58,312 nucleotides of DNA from Aquipseudomonas alcaligenes MRY13-0052 (GCA_000474255.1 BATO01000033.1:1-58312), one strand, 5' to 3'. Shown: positions 24,836 to 33,189, counted from the first letter of the stretch. The notes: generated by a model from the sequence alone, not told the origin. Numbers and translations: made by a program.

Positions 24836-26221
24836 TCAGAAGCTGCCGAACAGGCTGCCGAGGGTGATCACCACCACCAGGGCCAGCAGCGGGAAGATCA
24901 CCGTGTTCATGAAGATGAATCTGTAGGAATCGCGGTGGGTCAGCTTGCAGATGGCCAGCAGCGAGATCACCGCGCCGTTGTGGGGCAGGGTGTCCATGCA
25001 ACCTGAGGCCATGGCGGCGACCCGGTGCAGCAGCTCGGGGCTGATGCCGGCGGCGTTGGCCATCTCCAGGTACTGCGCGCCGAGGGTCTTGAGGGCGATG
25101 GACATGCCGCCGGAAGCGGAGCCGGTGATGCCGGCGAGGATGTTCACCGCCACCGCCTCGGACACCAGCGGGTTGCCCGGCACGCTCAGCACCAGGTCGC
25201 GGATCACCACGAAGCCGGCGAGGGAGGCGATCACCGTGCCGTAGCCCACCTCGGAGGCGGTGTTGAGGATCGGCAGCATGGAGCCGAAGGTGCCGTCGTT
25301 GAGGCTCTGCTTCAGGTCCGCCCAGCGCCGCCAGTGCAGGCCGATGAGCAGCAGCACCGCCGCGCCCAGGGCGACGATGATCGACCAGATGCCGATCACC
25401 GACTTGGCGTCCTGCAGGCCGCCGAATTCGGGCTTGGCGAGGTAGCTGGTGTCGAGGTTGGGCAGCACCTGCTTGGCCATCAGGAAGTTCAGCGCGATCA
25501 CCAGCAGGATCGGCAGCAGCGCGAGCCAGAAGCCGGTCACCGGCAGGCCGCTCTGCTCGGTGGGGTCGTCCTTGTGGCTGCCGTAGCCTTCGCCGGCGGC
25601 CATCAGCTTGTGGGCCTGGGCGGCGAGCCACCAGCTGCCGAGGCCGAGCATGATCAGCCCGCCGATCAGCCCGAGGATGGGCGCAGCGAAGGCGTCGGTG
25701 CCGAAGAAGGGGCTGGGTATGGCGTTCTGGATCGCCGGGGTGCCGGGCAGGGCGGTCATGGTGAAGGTGAAGGCGCCCAGGGCGATGGCGCCGGGCAGCA
25801 GGCGCTTGGGAATGCCCGCCTCGCGGAACAGCGCGGTGCCGATGGGGTACACGGCGAAGGCCACCACGAACAGCGACACGCCGCCGTAGGTCAGCAGCCC
25901 GCAGGCCAGCACGATGGCGAGGATGGCCCGCTCGCGCCCCAGCCGCGTGACGATGCCCTGGGCGATGGCGCGGGCCGAGCCGGAGTCGTCCATCAACTTG
26001 CCGAAGATGGCGCCGAGCAAAAACAGCGGGAAGAACTGGATCAGGTAGCCGCCCAGGGACTTCATGAACACCTGGGTGTAGGTGGGCAGCATCAACGCCG
26101 CATCACCGGCGAACAGCACCGCCAGCAGCGCCATCAGCGGCGCCAGGATCAACACGTTGTAGCCGCGATAGGCCAGGAACATCAGCAGTGCGAGGGACAG
26201 CAGGATTCCGAGGGTACCCAT
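24836..26221 (-). CDS. GntP-family permease (short-chain hydroxy acid or 3-hydroxybutyrate)
   Basis: 461-residue inner-membrane transporter with about 12-14 hydrophobic segments over its whole length. GntP features include YLIQFFPLFLLGAIFGKLMD, the TYGGVSLFVVAFAVYPI region, FTMTALPGTPAIQNAIP and the C-terminal SGGMSIALKTLGAQYLE, VAAMASGCMDTLPHNGAVIS. In Pseudomonas a GntP-type permease beside a sigma-54 activator serves 3-hydroxybutyrate uptake (PA2004/HbcR arrangement); the present neighbours, CoA-transferase and sigma-54 activator, fit a similar role. Preceded by a sigma-54 promoter at 26293-26308. Substrate is inferred from context. Confidence 0.87.
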   Translation of the reverse strand: MGTLGILLSLALLMFLAYRGYNVLILAPLMALLAVLFAGDAALMLPTYTQVFMKSLGGYLIQFFPLFLLGAIFGKLMDDSGSARAIAQGIVTRLGRERAILAIVLACGLLTYGGVSLFVVAFAVYPIGTALFREAGIPKRLLPGAIALGAFTFTMTALPGTPAIQNAIPSPFFGTDAFAAPILGLIGGLIMLGLGSWWLAAQAHKLMAAGEGYGSHKDDPTEQSGLPVTGFWLALLPILLVIALNFLMAKQVLPNLDTSYLAKPEFGGLQDAKSVIGIWSIIVALGAAVLLLIGLHWRRWADLKQSLNDGTFGSMLPILNTASEVGYGTVIASLAGFVVIRDLVLSVPGNPLVSEAVAVNILAGITGSASGGMSIALKTLGAQYLEMANAAGISPELLHRVAAMASGCMDTLPHNGAVISLLAICKLTHRDSYRFIFMNTVIFPLLALVVVITLGSLFGSF

Positions 26222-26292
26222 GGGATTTCCTTCTTGTTGTTATTTTGAACCGCCGCAGCGGCCGGGCCTGGGTCGGCCCTTTGCCGGTATAG

Positions 26293-26308
26293 AGCGAAAG
26301 CTGTGCCA
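26293..26308 (-). promoter_or_regulatory. Sigma-54 promoter of the permease operon
   Basis: On the minus strand the sequence is TGGCAC-AGCTT-TCGCT, a near match to TGGCAC-N5-TTGCW with exactly ten bases between the GG of -24 and the GC of -12. It lies about 70 bp upstream of the permease start at 26221, and a sigma-54 activator is encoded next door. Confidence 0.8.
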
Positions 26309-26387
26309 GGTGGGCTGAAAAGCCCTGGGGAAGGCGCTGGTGCTGGGTTTGAGCCATCAGCGGGAAGGCGAGCGGAGCGATCCGAGT

Positions 26388-26454
26388 GTCCAAATAAGTG
26401 GACAGTGTCCTGATTATTGGACGCCTATTTCGCATGATGTCCAAAAATATGGAC
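26388..26454. promoter_or_regulatory. Three GTCC-N8-GGAC enhancer sites
   Basis: GTCCAAATAAGTGGAC (26388-26403), GTCCTGATTATTGGAC (26407-26422) and GTCCAAAAATATGGAC (26439-26454) share identical 4-bp arms, an AT-rich 8-base spacer and flanking T/A symmetry. They lie about 80-160 bp upstream of the sigma-54 promoter, the usual place for enhancer-binding activators, and are probably bound by the protein encoded at 26843-28306. Confidence 0.75.
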
Positions 26455-26487
26455 ATCCCATAACCCCGGCGAGCAGGTCCTGGAGTT

Positions 26488-26773
26488 GTAGGGTGGATGG
26501 CGCTCTTTCCATCCACCAACGCGCCCACCCCCAACACCGTGGCCGCAGGAAAATGCACACCCTGCCCAGTGACCAACCCCGCACCGCGTGGATCGATGAA
26601 GCGCGATCCACCCTACGCCGGCCTGGGCGTTCTGTAGGGTGGATGGCGCTTTTCCATCCACCACCGCGCCCGCCCCCAATCACCGTGGCCGCGGGGAAGG
26701 CACGCCCTGCCCGGCGACCAACCCCGCACCGCGTGGATCGATGAAGCGCGATCCACCCTACGCCGGCCTGGGA
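26488..26773. repeat. Tandem duplication of a 146-bp palindromic element
   Basis: Two consecutive units (26488-26633 and from 26634 to about 26773) start GTAGGGTGGATGGCGCT and end GCGATCCACCCTACGCCGG. Each contains a hairpin of TGGATGGCGC...CCATCCA type, a variable GC-rich centre with CACCGTGGCCGC, and CGTGGATCGATGAAGCGCGATCCACC. They differ by scattered substitutions and small indels, so the duplication is not very recent. They fill the space between the enhancer sites and the activator gene. Confidence 0.85.
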
Positions 26774-26812
26774 GCTTCGCGGGGGGTATGCCGCTGGCGT
26801 GCCGGCCCGTAG

Positions 26813-26830
26813 CCCGGGCTTCAGCCCGGG
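26813..26830 (-). terminator. Hairpin downstream of the sigma-54 activator gene
   Basis: CCCGGGCT-TC-AGCCCGGG is a perfect 8-bp stem beginning 12 bp after the activator stop codon. No T run is visible; the motif GTAGCCCGGGCTTCAGCCCGG also recalls a common Pseudomonas repeat. A role in transcript end formation is plausible. Confidence 0.45.
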
Positions 26831-26842
26831 GAGGCCGCCCGG

Positions 26843-28306
<1,464 letters not shown>

Positions 28307-28435
28307 GGGCGGTGAGGTCCGGAGGGGCGGGAGCGACGGATTATGGGCGGGGCGCCGAAACATCGGCAAGGAACCCTTTGCGCTCGCCGGCAGTCGATCA
28401 GGAGGTAGACGAATTTCCCTACAAGGAGCTTTTGC

Positions 28436-28594
28436 ATGGACCTGATCCGCATCCTCATCGCCATCATCCTGCCGCCGCTGGGCGTGTTCCTGCAGGTGGG
28501 TTTCGGCGGCGCCTTCTGGCTGAACATCCTCCTCACCCTGCTGGGCTACATCCCCGGCATCGTGCATGCCGTGTACATCATCGCCAAGCGCTAG
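28436..28594 (+). CDS. PMP3/YqaE-family small membrane proteolipid
   Basis: 52 residues from ATG 28436, with AAGGAG eight bases upstream. Two hydrophobic helices joined by a short turn: MDLIRILIAIILPPLGVFLQ, then WLNILLTLLGYIPGIVHAVY and the ending IIAKR. This is the UPF0057/Pmp3 pattern, linked in yeast and plants to membrane potential and salt tolerance; the bacterial role is less clear. Monocistronic, divergent from the sigma-54 activator gene. Confidence 0.9.
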   Translation: MDLIRILIAIILPPLGVFLQVGFGGAFWLNILLTLLGYIPGIVHAVYIIAKR

Positions 28595-28699
28595 CGGGCT
28601 GGTGAACAACTGACTGCGTGGCCGCTGCGGCGTTGAAAACGCCTTGCATCGGCTGCCTCGCCTACGTTTTTCAACTTCGTGCCGGGCGTTAAAAGCAAC

Positions 28700-28718
28700 G
28701 GGGACGCCATGCGTCCCC
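28700..28718 (-). terminator. Terminator of the BRO-N gene
   Basis: GGGGACGC and GCGTCCCC form an 8-bp stem with a 3-base loop nine bases after the BRO-N stop. On the minus strand GTTGCTTTTAACG follows, giving a short T run. The upstream part of this space (28595-28690) has GCGTTGAAAACGC and TTTTTCAAC complementary stretches, seen in related form near 18180. Confidence 0.65.
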
Positions 28719-28727
28719 GACTCCGTT

Positions 28728-29198
28728 CTATTGCAGCGTGGCCTGTTCGCGGCCGTCGAACAGCTCCGCCACGTCCTTCACCCGCACCCATTGGCGGCCC
28801 TGCCATTCCATGACGCTGAACTCCGTGCCCTGCCAGGTCACCCGGCGCTGGCGGGGCAGGTGCGGCGTGGCCTGGGAGCGAAGGGCGGGGATCACCTCGC
28901 CGGTGATCCACTGGCGCAGGCCACGGTGCTCGGGGTGATAGAAGTTGACCTTGAGCAGCTCGCAGACGGCGCTCTCGCTGATCAGCAACAGGGTTTCCAC
29001 CGCGCCCTGGTGGTTCTCCACGCGCTCGCTGCGCCACTGGTCCGGGTCCAGCTTGCGGGTCAGCTTGTCGTCGATATGGCGGTTGGTGAGTGGGCCAAGG
29101 TCGCTGGCGACGACCCAGGCCTGGTCGTCGATCAGCAGCGCGCGCAATGCGCGGTGGTGGCGGTGGAAGACGCTGGGAACGAAATAGTCGTGGGACAT
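28728..29198 (-). CDS. BRO-N domain protein, phage antirepressor-like
   Basis: 156 residues from ATG 29198, preceded by GGAAGGAGTCTCATC; the frame continues upstream through the C4-like leader but without a start of its own there. It contains the BRO N-terminal DNA-binding domain (about 8-110): HHRALRALLIDDQAWVVASD, LLLISESAVCELLKVNFYHP, RGLRQWITGEVIPALRS, then a short tail repeating a partial domain (VMEWQGRQWVRVKDVAELFD). In phages such proteins are antirepressors that counter lysogeny repressors. As an isolated chromosomal gene it may be a domesticated phage regulator. The structured region upstream suggests antisense control. Confidence 0.85.
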   Translation of the reverse strand: MSHDYFVPSVFHRHHRALRALLIDDQAWVVASDLGPLTNRHIDDKLTRKLDPDQWRSERVENHQGAVETLLLISESAVCELLKVNFYHPEHRGLRQWITGEVIPALRSQATPHLPRQRRVTWQGTEFSVMEWQGRQWVRVKDVAELFDGREQATLQ

Positions 29199-29253
29199 GA
29201 TGAGACTCCTTCCTTGCAGGGGAGCCGCCACCTGATCCAGGGCGCATAAGGGT

Positions 29254-29340
29254 GGCGGACCGTACGAGGTGTGGAATACCGGTATGAATGCCACCACCGG
29301 CGGGCTCTCGCCCTCCTCGCACGGTCCGCCATAGATGGCC
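29254..29340 (-). ncRNA. C4-type antisense RNA-like leader of the BRO-N gene
   Basis: On the minus strand a 16-bp stem, GGCGGACCGTGCGAGG with CCTCGTACGGTCCGCC (one mismatch), encloses two smaller hairpins: GGGCGAGAGCCC and a region around ATACCGGTAT. The layout and the place, about 60 bases ahead of a BRO-N antirepressor gene on the same strand, fit the phage P1/P7 C4 antisense RNA, which is processed from the ant transcript and blocks ant translation. Possible target pairing is visible: AGGGCG with CGCCCT at about 29240-29245, and GAGCCCGCC with GGCGGCTCC just before the ribosome site. Identification is from memory of the family, not a model search. Confidence 0.6.
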
Positions 29341-29591
29341 AGGCCTCGAAGACTGCATTCTTTCGTTGGGCCTGCTTATGGCGGTGTTGCGATGGCATTC
29401 AAGTTCGGGATTCCACTCCCGGCCATGCCGAGGCATGACGGTTAGAGACGCTACAGAACGCCCTTGTAGGCCGGCAATGACGAGGGTGGGTAGGAATCTT
29501 CGGAGGATCGAAAGGCTGTTGGCCAACCCCCGTGCTCCACCGGCTGGACTAGCCTCTCCCTGGCTGATGACGCAACAGTAAGGAGGCTGCC

Positions 29592-30059
29592 ATGCCCTAC
29601 TACTTCTACAAGGCTGTTCTCGACTGCCACATCACCGGGAAAATTCCTTTCCTGCCCACAACTGGAATCAAGAAGGGTGGGCTTGATCCTTCCCAGAGGA
29701 ACGCATTCGGGGGCGCCACCATGACAGCGGTTGCTACTACTGGAAGAGCCTTGAGCGAGTCTGACAAGACTGGGCGTGGCCAGTGCCTGACTGGCGATAA
29801 GGAGTACGCGGAAGACTACGCCAAGACGGACAACCACAGGTTGCTCCGTATTACCCTGGGCGATGGCGACCTGGCGAAGCTAGTACAACGAACGGACCTG
29901 ATGACTGCCTTCGCCAGCATGCAGGAGGCGGTCGACGCCAATGAGTGTTCGGCAATCGTGACGATCCCACCTGAATCCATCCATTACCTGGCTGATAACG
30001 ACTCGTGGCAAGCGATCTCGACGTATCCGAACCCGGAGCCGAAGTCTTATGGTGATTGA
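29592..30059 (+). CDS. Orphan 155-aa protein with ADP-ribosyltransferase-like features
   Basis: Starts at ATG 29592 after a perfect AAGGAGG. No family recognised with certainty. The order of motifs recalls the ART/KptA fold: an opening YYFYKAVLDCHITGKIPFLP-like strand-helix with a following G-I-K-K-G-G-L-D-P, a central CLTGDKEYAEDYAKTDNHRL (Leu-Thr-x-Asp with A-x-x-Tyr-Ala) and a late VTIPPESIHYL. If so it could be a toxin or modifying enzyme, but no antitoxin or immunity gene is adjacent and the catalytic Glu cannot be assigned. It sits between the phage-like BRO-N locus and the displaced tRNA fragment, so horizontal origin is likely. Confidence 0.6.
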   Translation: MPYYFYKAVLDCHITGKIPFLPTTGIKKGGLDPSQRNAFGGATMTAVATTGRALSESDKTGRGQCLTGDKEYAEDYAKTDNHRLLRITLGDGDLAKLVQRTDLMTAFASMQEAVDANECSAIVTIPPESIHYLADNDSWQAISTYPNPEPKSYGD

Positions 30060-30077
30060 GGGTGGGCTCTAGAACGG

Positions 30078-30103
30078 AAAAGCCGCGCAATGCGCGGCTT
30101 TTT
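30078..30103. terminator. Terminator after the orphan gene, original tRNA terminator
   Basis: AAAGCCGCGCA and TGCGCGGCTTT form a strong stem with T run on both strands (TTTTTC on plus, TTTTCC on minus). It ends the orphan gene on plus. It also sits at the distance from the tRNA 3'-fragment expected of the tRNA's own terminator before island insertion; a sister copy is at 33068-33092. Confidence 0.85.
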
Positions 30104-30115
30104 CATGGGGTATTG

Positions 30116-30161
30116 GTGGTGGGCCCACACGGACTTGAACCGTGGACCAAAGGATTATGAG
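30116..30161 (-). repeat. Displaced 3' part of tRNA-Ile2 (attachment-site copy)
   Basis: 46 bp identical to 33096-33141, covering the CCA end, acceptor 3' strand, T-arm, variable loop and anticodon half of tRNA-Ile2(CAU) on the minus strand. Beyond 30161 the match stops, so no full tRNA exists here. This is the att-type direct repeat left by a site-specific element integrated at the tRNA 3' end. Confidence 0.9.
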
Positions 30162-30742
30162 CCCTCACCTGCCCCCCGTCTCATCTGGCAAAACAGCTCT
30201 ATGCCTGTGTTTTCGGGGATATTGCCGGTCATCGAAAGCCAGTATTTACATCAGGTGTGGACGCAATGTGGACACTTTCGCCTTCCCAGCTCTTCACACC
30301 CCTGCATTTCCTTTCACAGTGTGAAAACACCCACTACCCCGGGCAGGCCCGCGCCGCCGCTGGCACTGGGGCCTATCTTCATCTCGCCCCGGGTTGGACT
30401 TTTTTTTCTACACACGACCCGTCGGCGAGAGGGGGTGATTCCGTTTTAGCGGTGCGTTTTCGCGCCGGCGGCGATTTTCTCGCAGCACCGTTCAGCGGCA
30501 GGGGATGCTCTACAGCTCGTCCAACCTGGTGATGTAGCTCGGGCTTTTCAGCTCGCGTCGCATGCCCCATTTGGGGGTGGCAGGGACTGCACCTGGTCGA
30601 ATCGTGCCGATCCCCGCTACGCTTTGCGCTCGGTCTTCCTGATCACTGCAGTGCTCCGGAAGCTTGCGGGGGCTGTTGATAGGTCGAGAGCATCTATAGA
30701 GGGCGCCGGATGGCGCCCTTGAATTGACTGTCGGAGAAACGA
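30162..30742. other. Gene-free left end of the island
   Basis: No convincing gene. Contents seen: the GTGGACGCAATGTGGACAC arm-like repeat at 30257-30275; a pyrimidine-rich run with eight T near 30400; a minus-strand tail coding RRELKSPSYITRLDEL and stop near 30505-30560 that may be the end of a lost phage gene; and a hairpin GAGGGCGCC-GGAT-GGCGCCCTT at about 30697-30720, immediately before the first cargo gene, probably insulating it. Confidence 0.55.
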
Positions 30743-31195
30743 ATGGAATTTCTAACTGTTCTGCAGGGCTTGCTGACGCCAGTTATTGCGGGGTTGGGCA
30801 TCCTCATTGCCTACCGCCAATGGCGGACTGCAAGAGATAAACTGCGGCTAGATTTGTTTGATAAGCGCGTAGAAGTGTATGAGGCAATAAACGAATTTAT
30901 TACCAAAAGTCAAAGCCGGTCGGCTGATAAAGATAAAGTTTCACAGGACTACCTCGACGCATTGGGGAAGGCGCGCTGGTTATTTGAGCCTGATGTGCTC
31001 TACTTCTGTCGAAAGAAAATACTGAAATGCGCTTCAGAGTTGCAGGAGCTGCGAGAGGCACGCGAGGCCATGGAAGACGGTCCGGAGTTGCCAAGGAATG
31101 ACAGTAGGATCATGGCGAAGAGGTTGGAGTTGAATAAATATCGGAAGGAGTTTGAGGAGATTTGCACGCCTTACATGGCTATTCGAATGAAATAA
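30743..31195 (+). CDS. Membrane-anchored small protein of the island
   Basis: 150 residues from ATG 30743, with GGAGAAACG upstream. One N-terminal hydrophobic helix (about 8-25: LLTPVIAGLGILIAYRQW), then a long charged, probably helical cytoplasmic part (KLRLDLFDKRVEVYEAINEF, KKILKCASELQELREAREAM). I do not recognise a named family, but single-helix anchors with helical tails of this sort are frequent in phage-defence and island genes. Codon use is AT-richer than neighbours. The next gene starts 53 bp later, so the two are probably one unit. Confidence 0.75.
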   Translation: MEFLTVLQGLLTPVIAGLGILIAYRQWRTARDKLRLDLFDKRVEVYEAINEFITKSQSRSADKDKVSQDYLDALGKARWLFEPDVLYFCRKKILKCASELQELREAREAMEDGPELPRNDSRIMAKRLELNKYRKEFEEICTPYMAIRMK

Positions 31196-31248
31196 ATATA
31201 CAAGCGCTTCGGCGTTGTTTTGGGGTTGCAAAATCTATGGAAGGATAT

Positions 31249-32463
31249 ATGAGCGAAAAATGTATTTATTGCGACTCAGGAACTGAGTTCAATATAGAGC
31301 ATATGTTTCCTGCGGGTATGGGGCGCGATGATCGTTTTGTTCTGAAGGGGTGTGTTTGCACGGCTTGCAATTCTTTGTTTGCAAAGGATATAGAAGTTGA
31401 GTTGATGCGACGGTCGCCAGCTGCTATTGCACGAATGTTCTTGCAGGATCATGGGCGAGAAAAAGACGAACCACCAAAATTAGAGGCCGAGGCGTTCTAC
31501 ACGATGGACCCTGAAAGGGGCTTAGCATTGGAGAGCGTGGCAGGGAAGAAAATGCTGCCAGACTTGCCGCCGCAAGCGATCATCAATGGGAAGAACGTCC
31601 AGTTCATCTCCACCAAAATGGATGATCTGCAAACCTTCTTCAATCTCCTTGAAGAGTTGGTGGAAGGCGAGAAGCTGTTTACAGTTAAGAAAATAAGGGA
31701 TCAGGATGGCTCAAGATTCTTAGTGACGGAGTATGTCAGGACTGGAGATAAGTATCAGATTGGTGAAAGCGTAGAGATGAAAAAACTACCGAAAGGTCAG
31801 TTGCTATGGTTGCAGCAATTTAGCAAGCCTCATCAAAAGGGAAATGCCGCTTTCCATCCTAGGTTCTTCCTTCATGATCGACGTTCGATTAATTATAAAT
31901 CTGATGGTCTTGAGGAGTTGTGTCTCAATCTGGCAAGAATGAGAGAGTTCGTACGCAATCGAGATAAATGCACTGCATATGAAGATACGGAACATCAAAA
32001 TCCTTTGGTGAAAGTGGAGATGGCATTTGATATCCATAAGCCTCAGAGGGCTATGGCAAAGATTGGGGTGAATACCCTGGCTTTTTTGTGCGGGGCGAAA
32101 TATATCCGTGATAAGGCGTTCGATACAATCAAGAGCTCAATATTAACGGGTGAGCCGGTGCTGCCTTTAGTTGCAGCAGAAGTAGATGATCCATTTCAGT
32201 TTGTTATGGGTGGGAAGGTCGATAACTCTCATGTGCTATGTTTGCACAAATACCCATTAGAAAATGGTCGATGCCACATAATTTTTTGCATACGGTTGTA
32301 TGGTGGGCATACATATCAATTTCTGTTGGCTGAAAACGCGCCGGATGCCGAAATTGAGCCGCACGGGACATATTTTGTTGTGAACTATGTTGAACATCGA
32401 ATAGAGCAACTGAGCGGTTACCACTTCTTATTGCGTGAGCTTTTACCGGATATCAAGCGGTAA
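31249..32463 (+). CDS. HNH-type zinc-ligand protein of the island
   Basis: 404 residues from ATG 31249 (AAGGA close upstream); ATG 31237 is an alternative adding four residues. The N-terminus has CIYC (Cys5, Cys8), the sequence NIEHMFP with His18, and CTACN (Cys37, Cys40, Asn41). This C-x2-C...EH...C-x2-C-N order is the zinc-stabilised HNH nuclease pattern, with EH as candidate catalytic pair. The remaining about 350 residues are unrecognised and may be an effector or sensor domain (HPRFFLHDRRSINYKSDGLE, NTLAFLCGAKYIRDKAFDTI). Strongly AT-rich. Coupled to the membrane-anchored gene upstream; a defence role is possible but unproven. Confidence 0.75.
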   Translation: MSEKCIYCDSGTEFNIEHMFPAGMGRDDRFVLKGCVCTACNSLFAKDIEVELMRRSPAAIARMFLQDHGREKDEPPKLEAEAFYTMDPERGLALESVAGKKMLPDLPPQAIINGKNVQFISTKMDDLQTFFNLLEELVEGEKLFTVKKIRDQDGSRFLVTEYVRTGDKYQIGESVEMKKLPKGQLLWLQQFSKPHQKGNAAFHPRFFLHDRRSINYKSDGLEELCLNLARMREFVRNRDKCTAYEDTEHQNPLVKVEMAFDIHKPQRAMAKIGVNTLAFLCGAKYIRDKAFDTIKSSILTGEPVLPLVAAEVDDPFQFVMGGKVDNSHVLCLHKYPLENGRCHIIFCIRLYGGHTYQFLLAENAPDAEIEPHGTYFVVNYVEHRIEQLSGYHFLLRELLPDIKR

Positions 32464-32985
32464 TTGGCTTCAGTTTCCCGCCCAACTGGCCGGCAGTACC
32501 GGCCGCTGCACTGAAGGCCGCCGCGTTCGCTGGCGGCGGGCTCAATGCGTGCACGTGGCTCGCGATGTTCGTGTTCATCTCCTGCACCAGATCCAGCAGG
32601 TCGCACAGCACCTGCAGGACGTTCACGGAGCTGGAGCCCAGCCAGGTCTTCGGCGCTTCCAAGTGCTGGCTGATGCCAGCGACGCTCTGGCGCAACCCCT
32701 GGATTTGCTCTTCCATGTTGCGCCCATAGTAGCGTTGCAGCGCTGACCCACCACCATGTTCATGTCCTGGCCGCTGGCCTGATTCAGATCGTCCACGGCA
32801 GCCAAGCTAGCGCTACCACCGGGCAGCAGCTTCAGCACGCCCAGCGCTTCCACTTTCTTCCCGCCCACGGTCTCGGTCGCGTGGTCGTCCACCTCCTCCA
32901 TGTGGCTTTGGTCGCGCTCGGCGTTCTGAAGGGCTTCCACCTGGCGCAGCTAGCTGCCGTCGGCATTCACGCAGGACTTGGTATA
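32453..32985 (-). pseudogene. Phage baseplate/tail structural gene remnant, frameshifted
   Basis: C-terminal fragment read on minus in two frames. The first part, with an in-frame TAG at 32950-32952, reads VEALQNAERDQSHMEEVDDH, then GGKKVEALGVLKLLPGGSAS and SGQDMNMVVGQ. Near 32740 the frame shifts to GLRQSVAGISQHLEAPKTWL, GSSSVNVLQVLCDLLDLVQE, MNTNIASHVH and the ending KLKPITA. The Leu-rich helix with ASHVH and KL-x-PIT tail is typical of phage baseplate or spike-associated proteins. The 3' end overlaps the HNH gene stop by 11 bp. The 5' part is missing. Confidence 0.7.
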
Positions 32986-33067
32986 GCTACTGGGCTCAGT
33001 AAGGAGTGGACGCAAAGTAGACGCAAGACGCGGAGTGAAATAGCGCTGAGCCAGTATCCGGAAAGAC

Positions 33068-33092
33068 GAAAGCCGCGCATTGCGCGGCTTTC
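33068..33092 (-). terminator. Terminator of tRNA-Ile2
   Basis: GAAAGCCGCGCA and TGCGCGGCTTTC pair almost perfectly, five bases beyond the tRNA 3' end. It is the sister of the hairpin at 30078-30103 with different flanks, so the island brought its own tRNA end and terminator. Confidence 0.8.
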
Positions 33093-33095
33093 AAA

Positions 33096-33141
33096 GTGGT
33101 GGGCCCACACGGACTTGAACCGTGGACCAAAGGATTATGAG
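33096..33141 (-). repeat. Attachment-site copy within intact tRNA-Ile2
   Basis: Direct-repeat partner of 30116-30161, identical over 46 bp, extending from the base after CCA to the anticodon region. Element insertion restored the whole tRNA at this end. Confidence 0.9.
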
Positions 33142-33173
33142 TCCTCTGCTCTAACCAACTGAGCTATAGGCCC
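33097..33173 (-). tRNA. tRNA-Ile2 (CAU anticodon)
   Basis: 77 nt with encoded CCA. On the minus strand: acceptor GGGCCTA/TGGGCCC, D-arm GCTC/GAGC, anticodon stem GAGGA/TCCTT with loop CTCATAA, variable TGGTC, T-arm CACGG-TTCAAGT-CCGTG. The CAU anticodon with this body resembles the isoleucine-2 tRNA, read as AUA after lysidine modification by TilS, more than elongator or initiator Met tRNA. Position beside the RmcA-like gene matches Pseudomonas. It is the integration site of the adjacent island. Confidence 0.9.
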
Positions 33174-33189
33174 CCAGAAGGCCGGCGGA

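Larger units (their letters stand above)
30116..33141. mobile_element. tRNA-Ile2-integrated island of about 3 kb, no integrase
   Basis: Bounded by 46-bp direct repeats of the tRNA 3' part, each next to a copy of the tRNA terminator. Arm-like repeats GTGGACGCAA occur just inside both ends (30257-30266 followed by TGTGGACAC, and 33006-33015 followed by AGTAGACGCAA). The cargo at 30743-32463 is visibly more AT-rich than the flanks. A broken phage structural gene lies near the right end. No recombinase is encoded, so it is a remnant or a satellite mobilised in trans. Confidence 0.85.

Noticed and set aside
30116-30192. A second tRNA-Ile2 gene
   Set aside because: Only the 3' part matches; the 5' half, D-arm and acceptor 5' strand are absent.
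30505-30580. Short minus peptide ending SPSYITRLDEL
   Set aside because: Only about 17 codons with a Met and stop; possibly a phage gene tail, too short to call.
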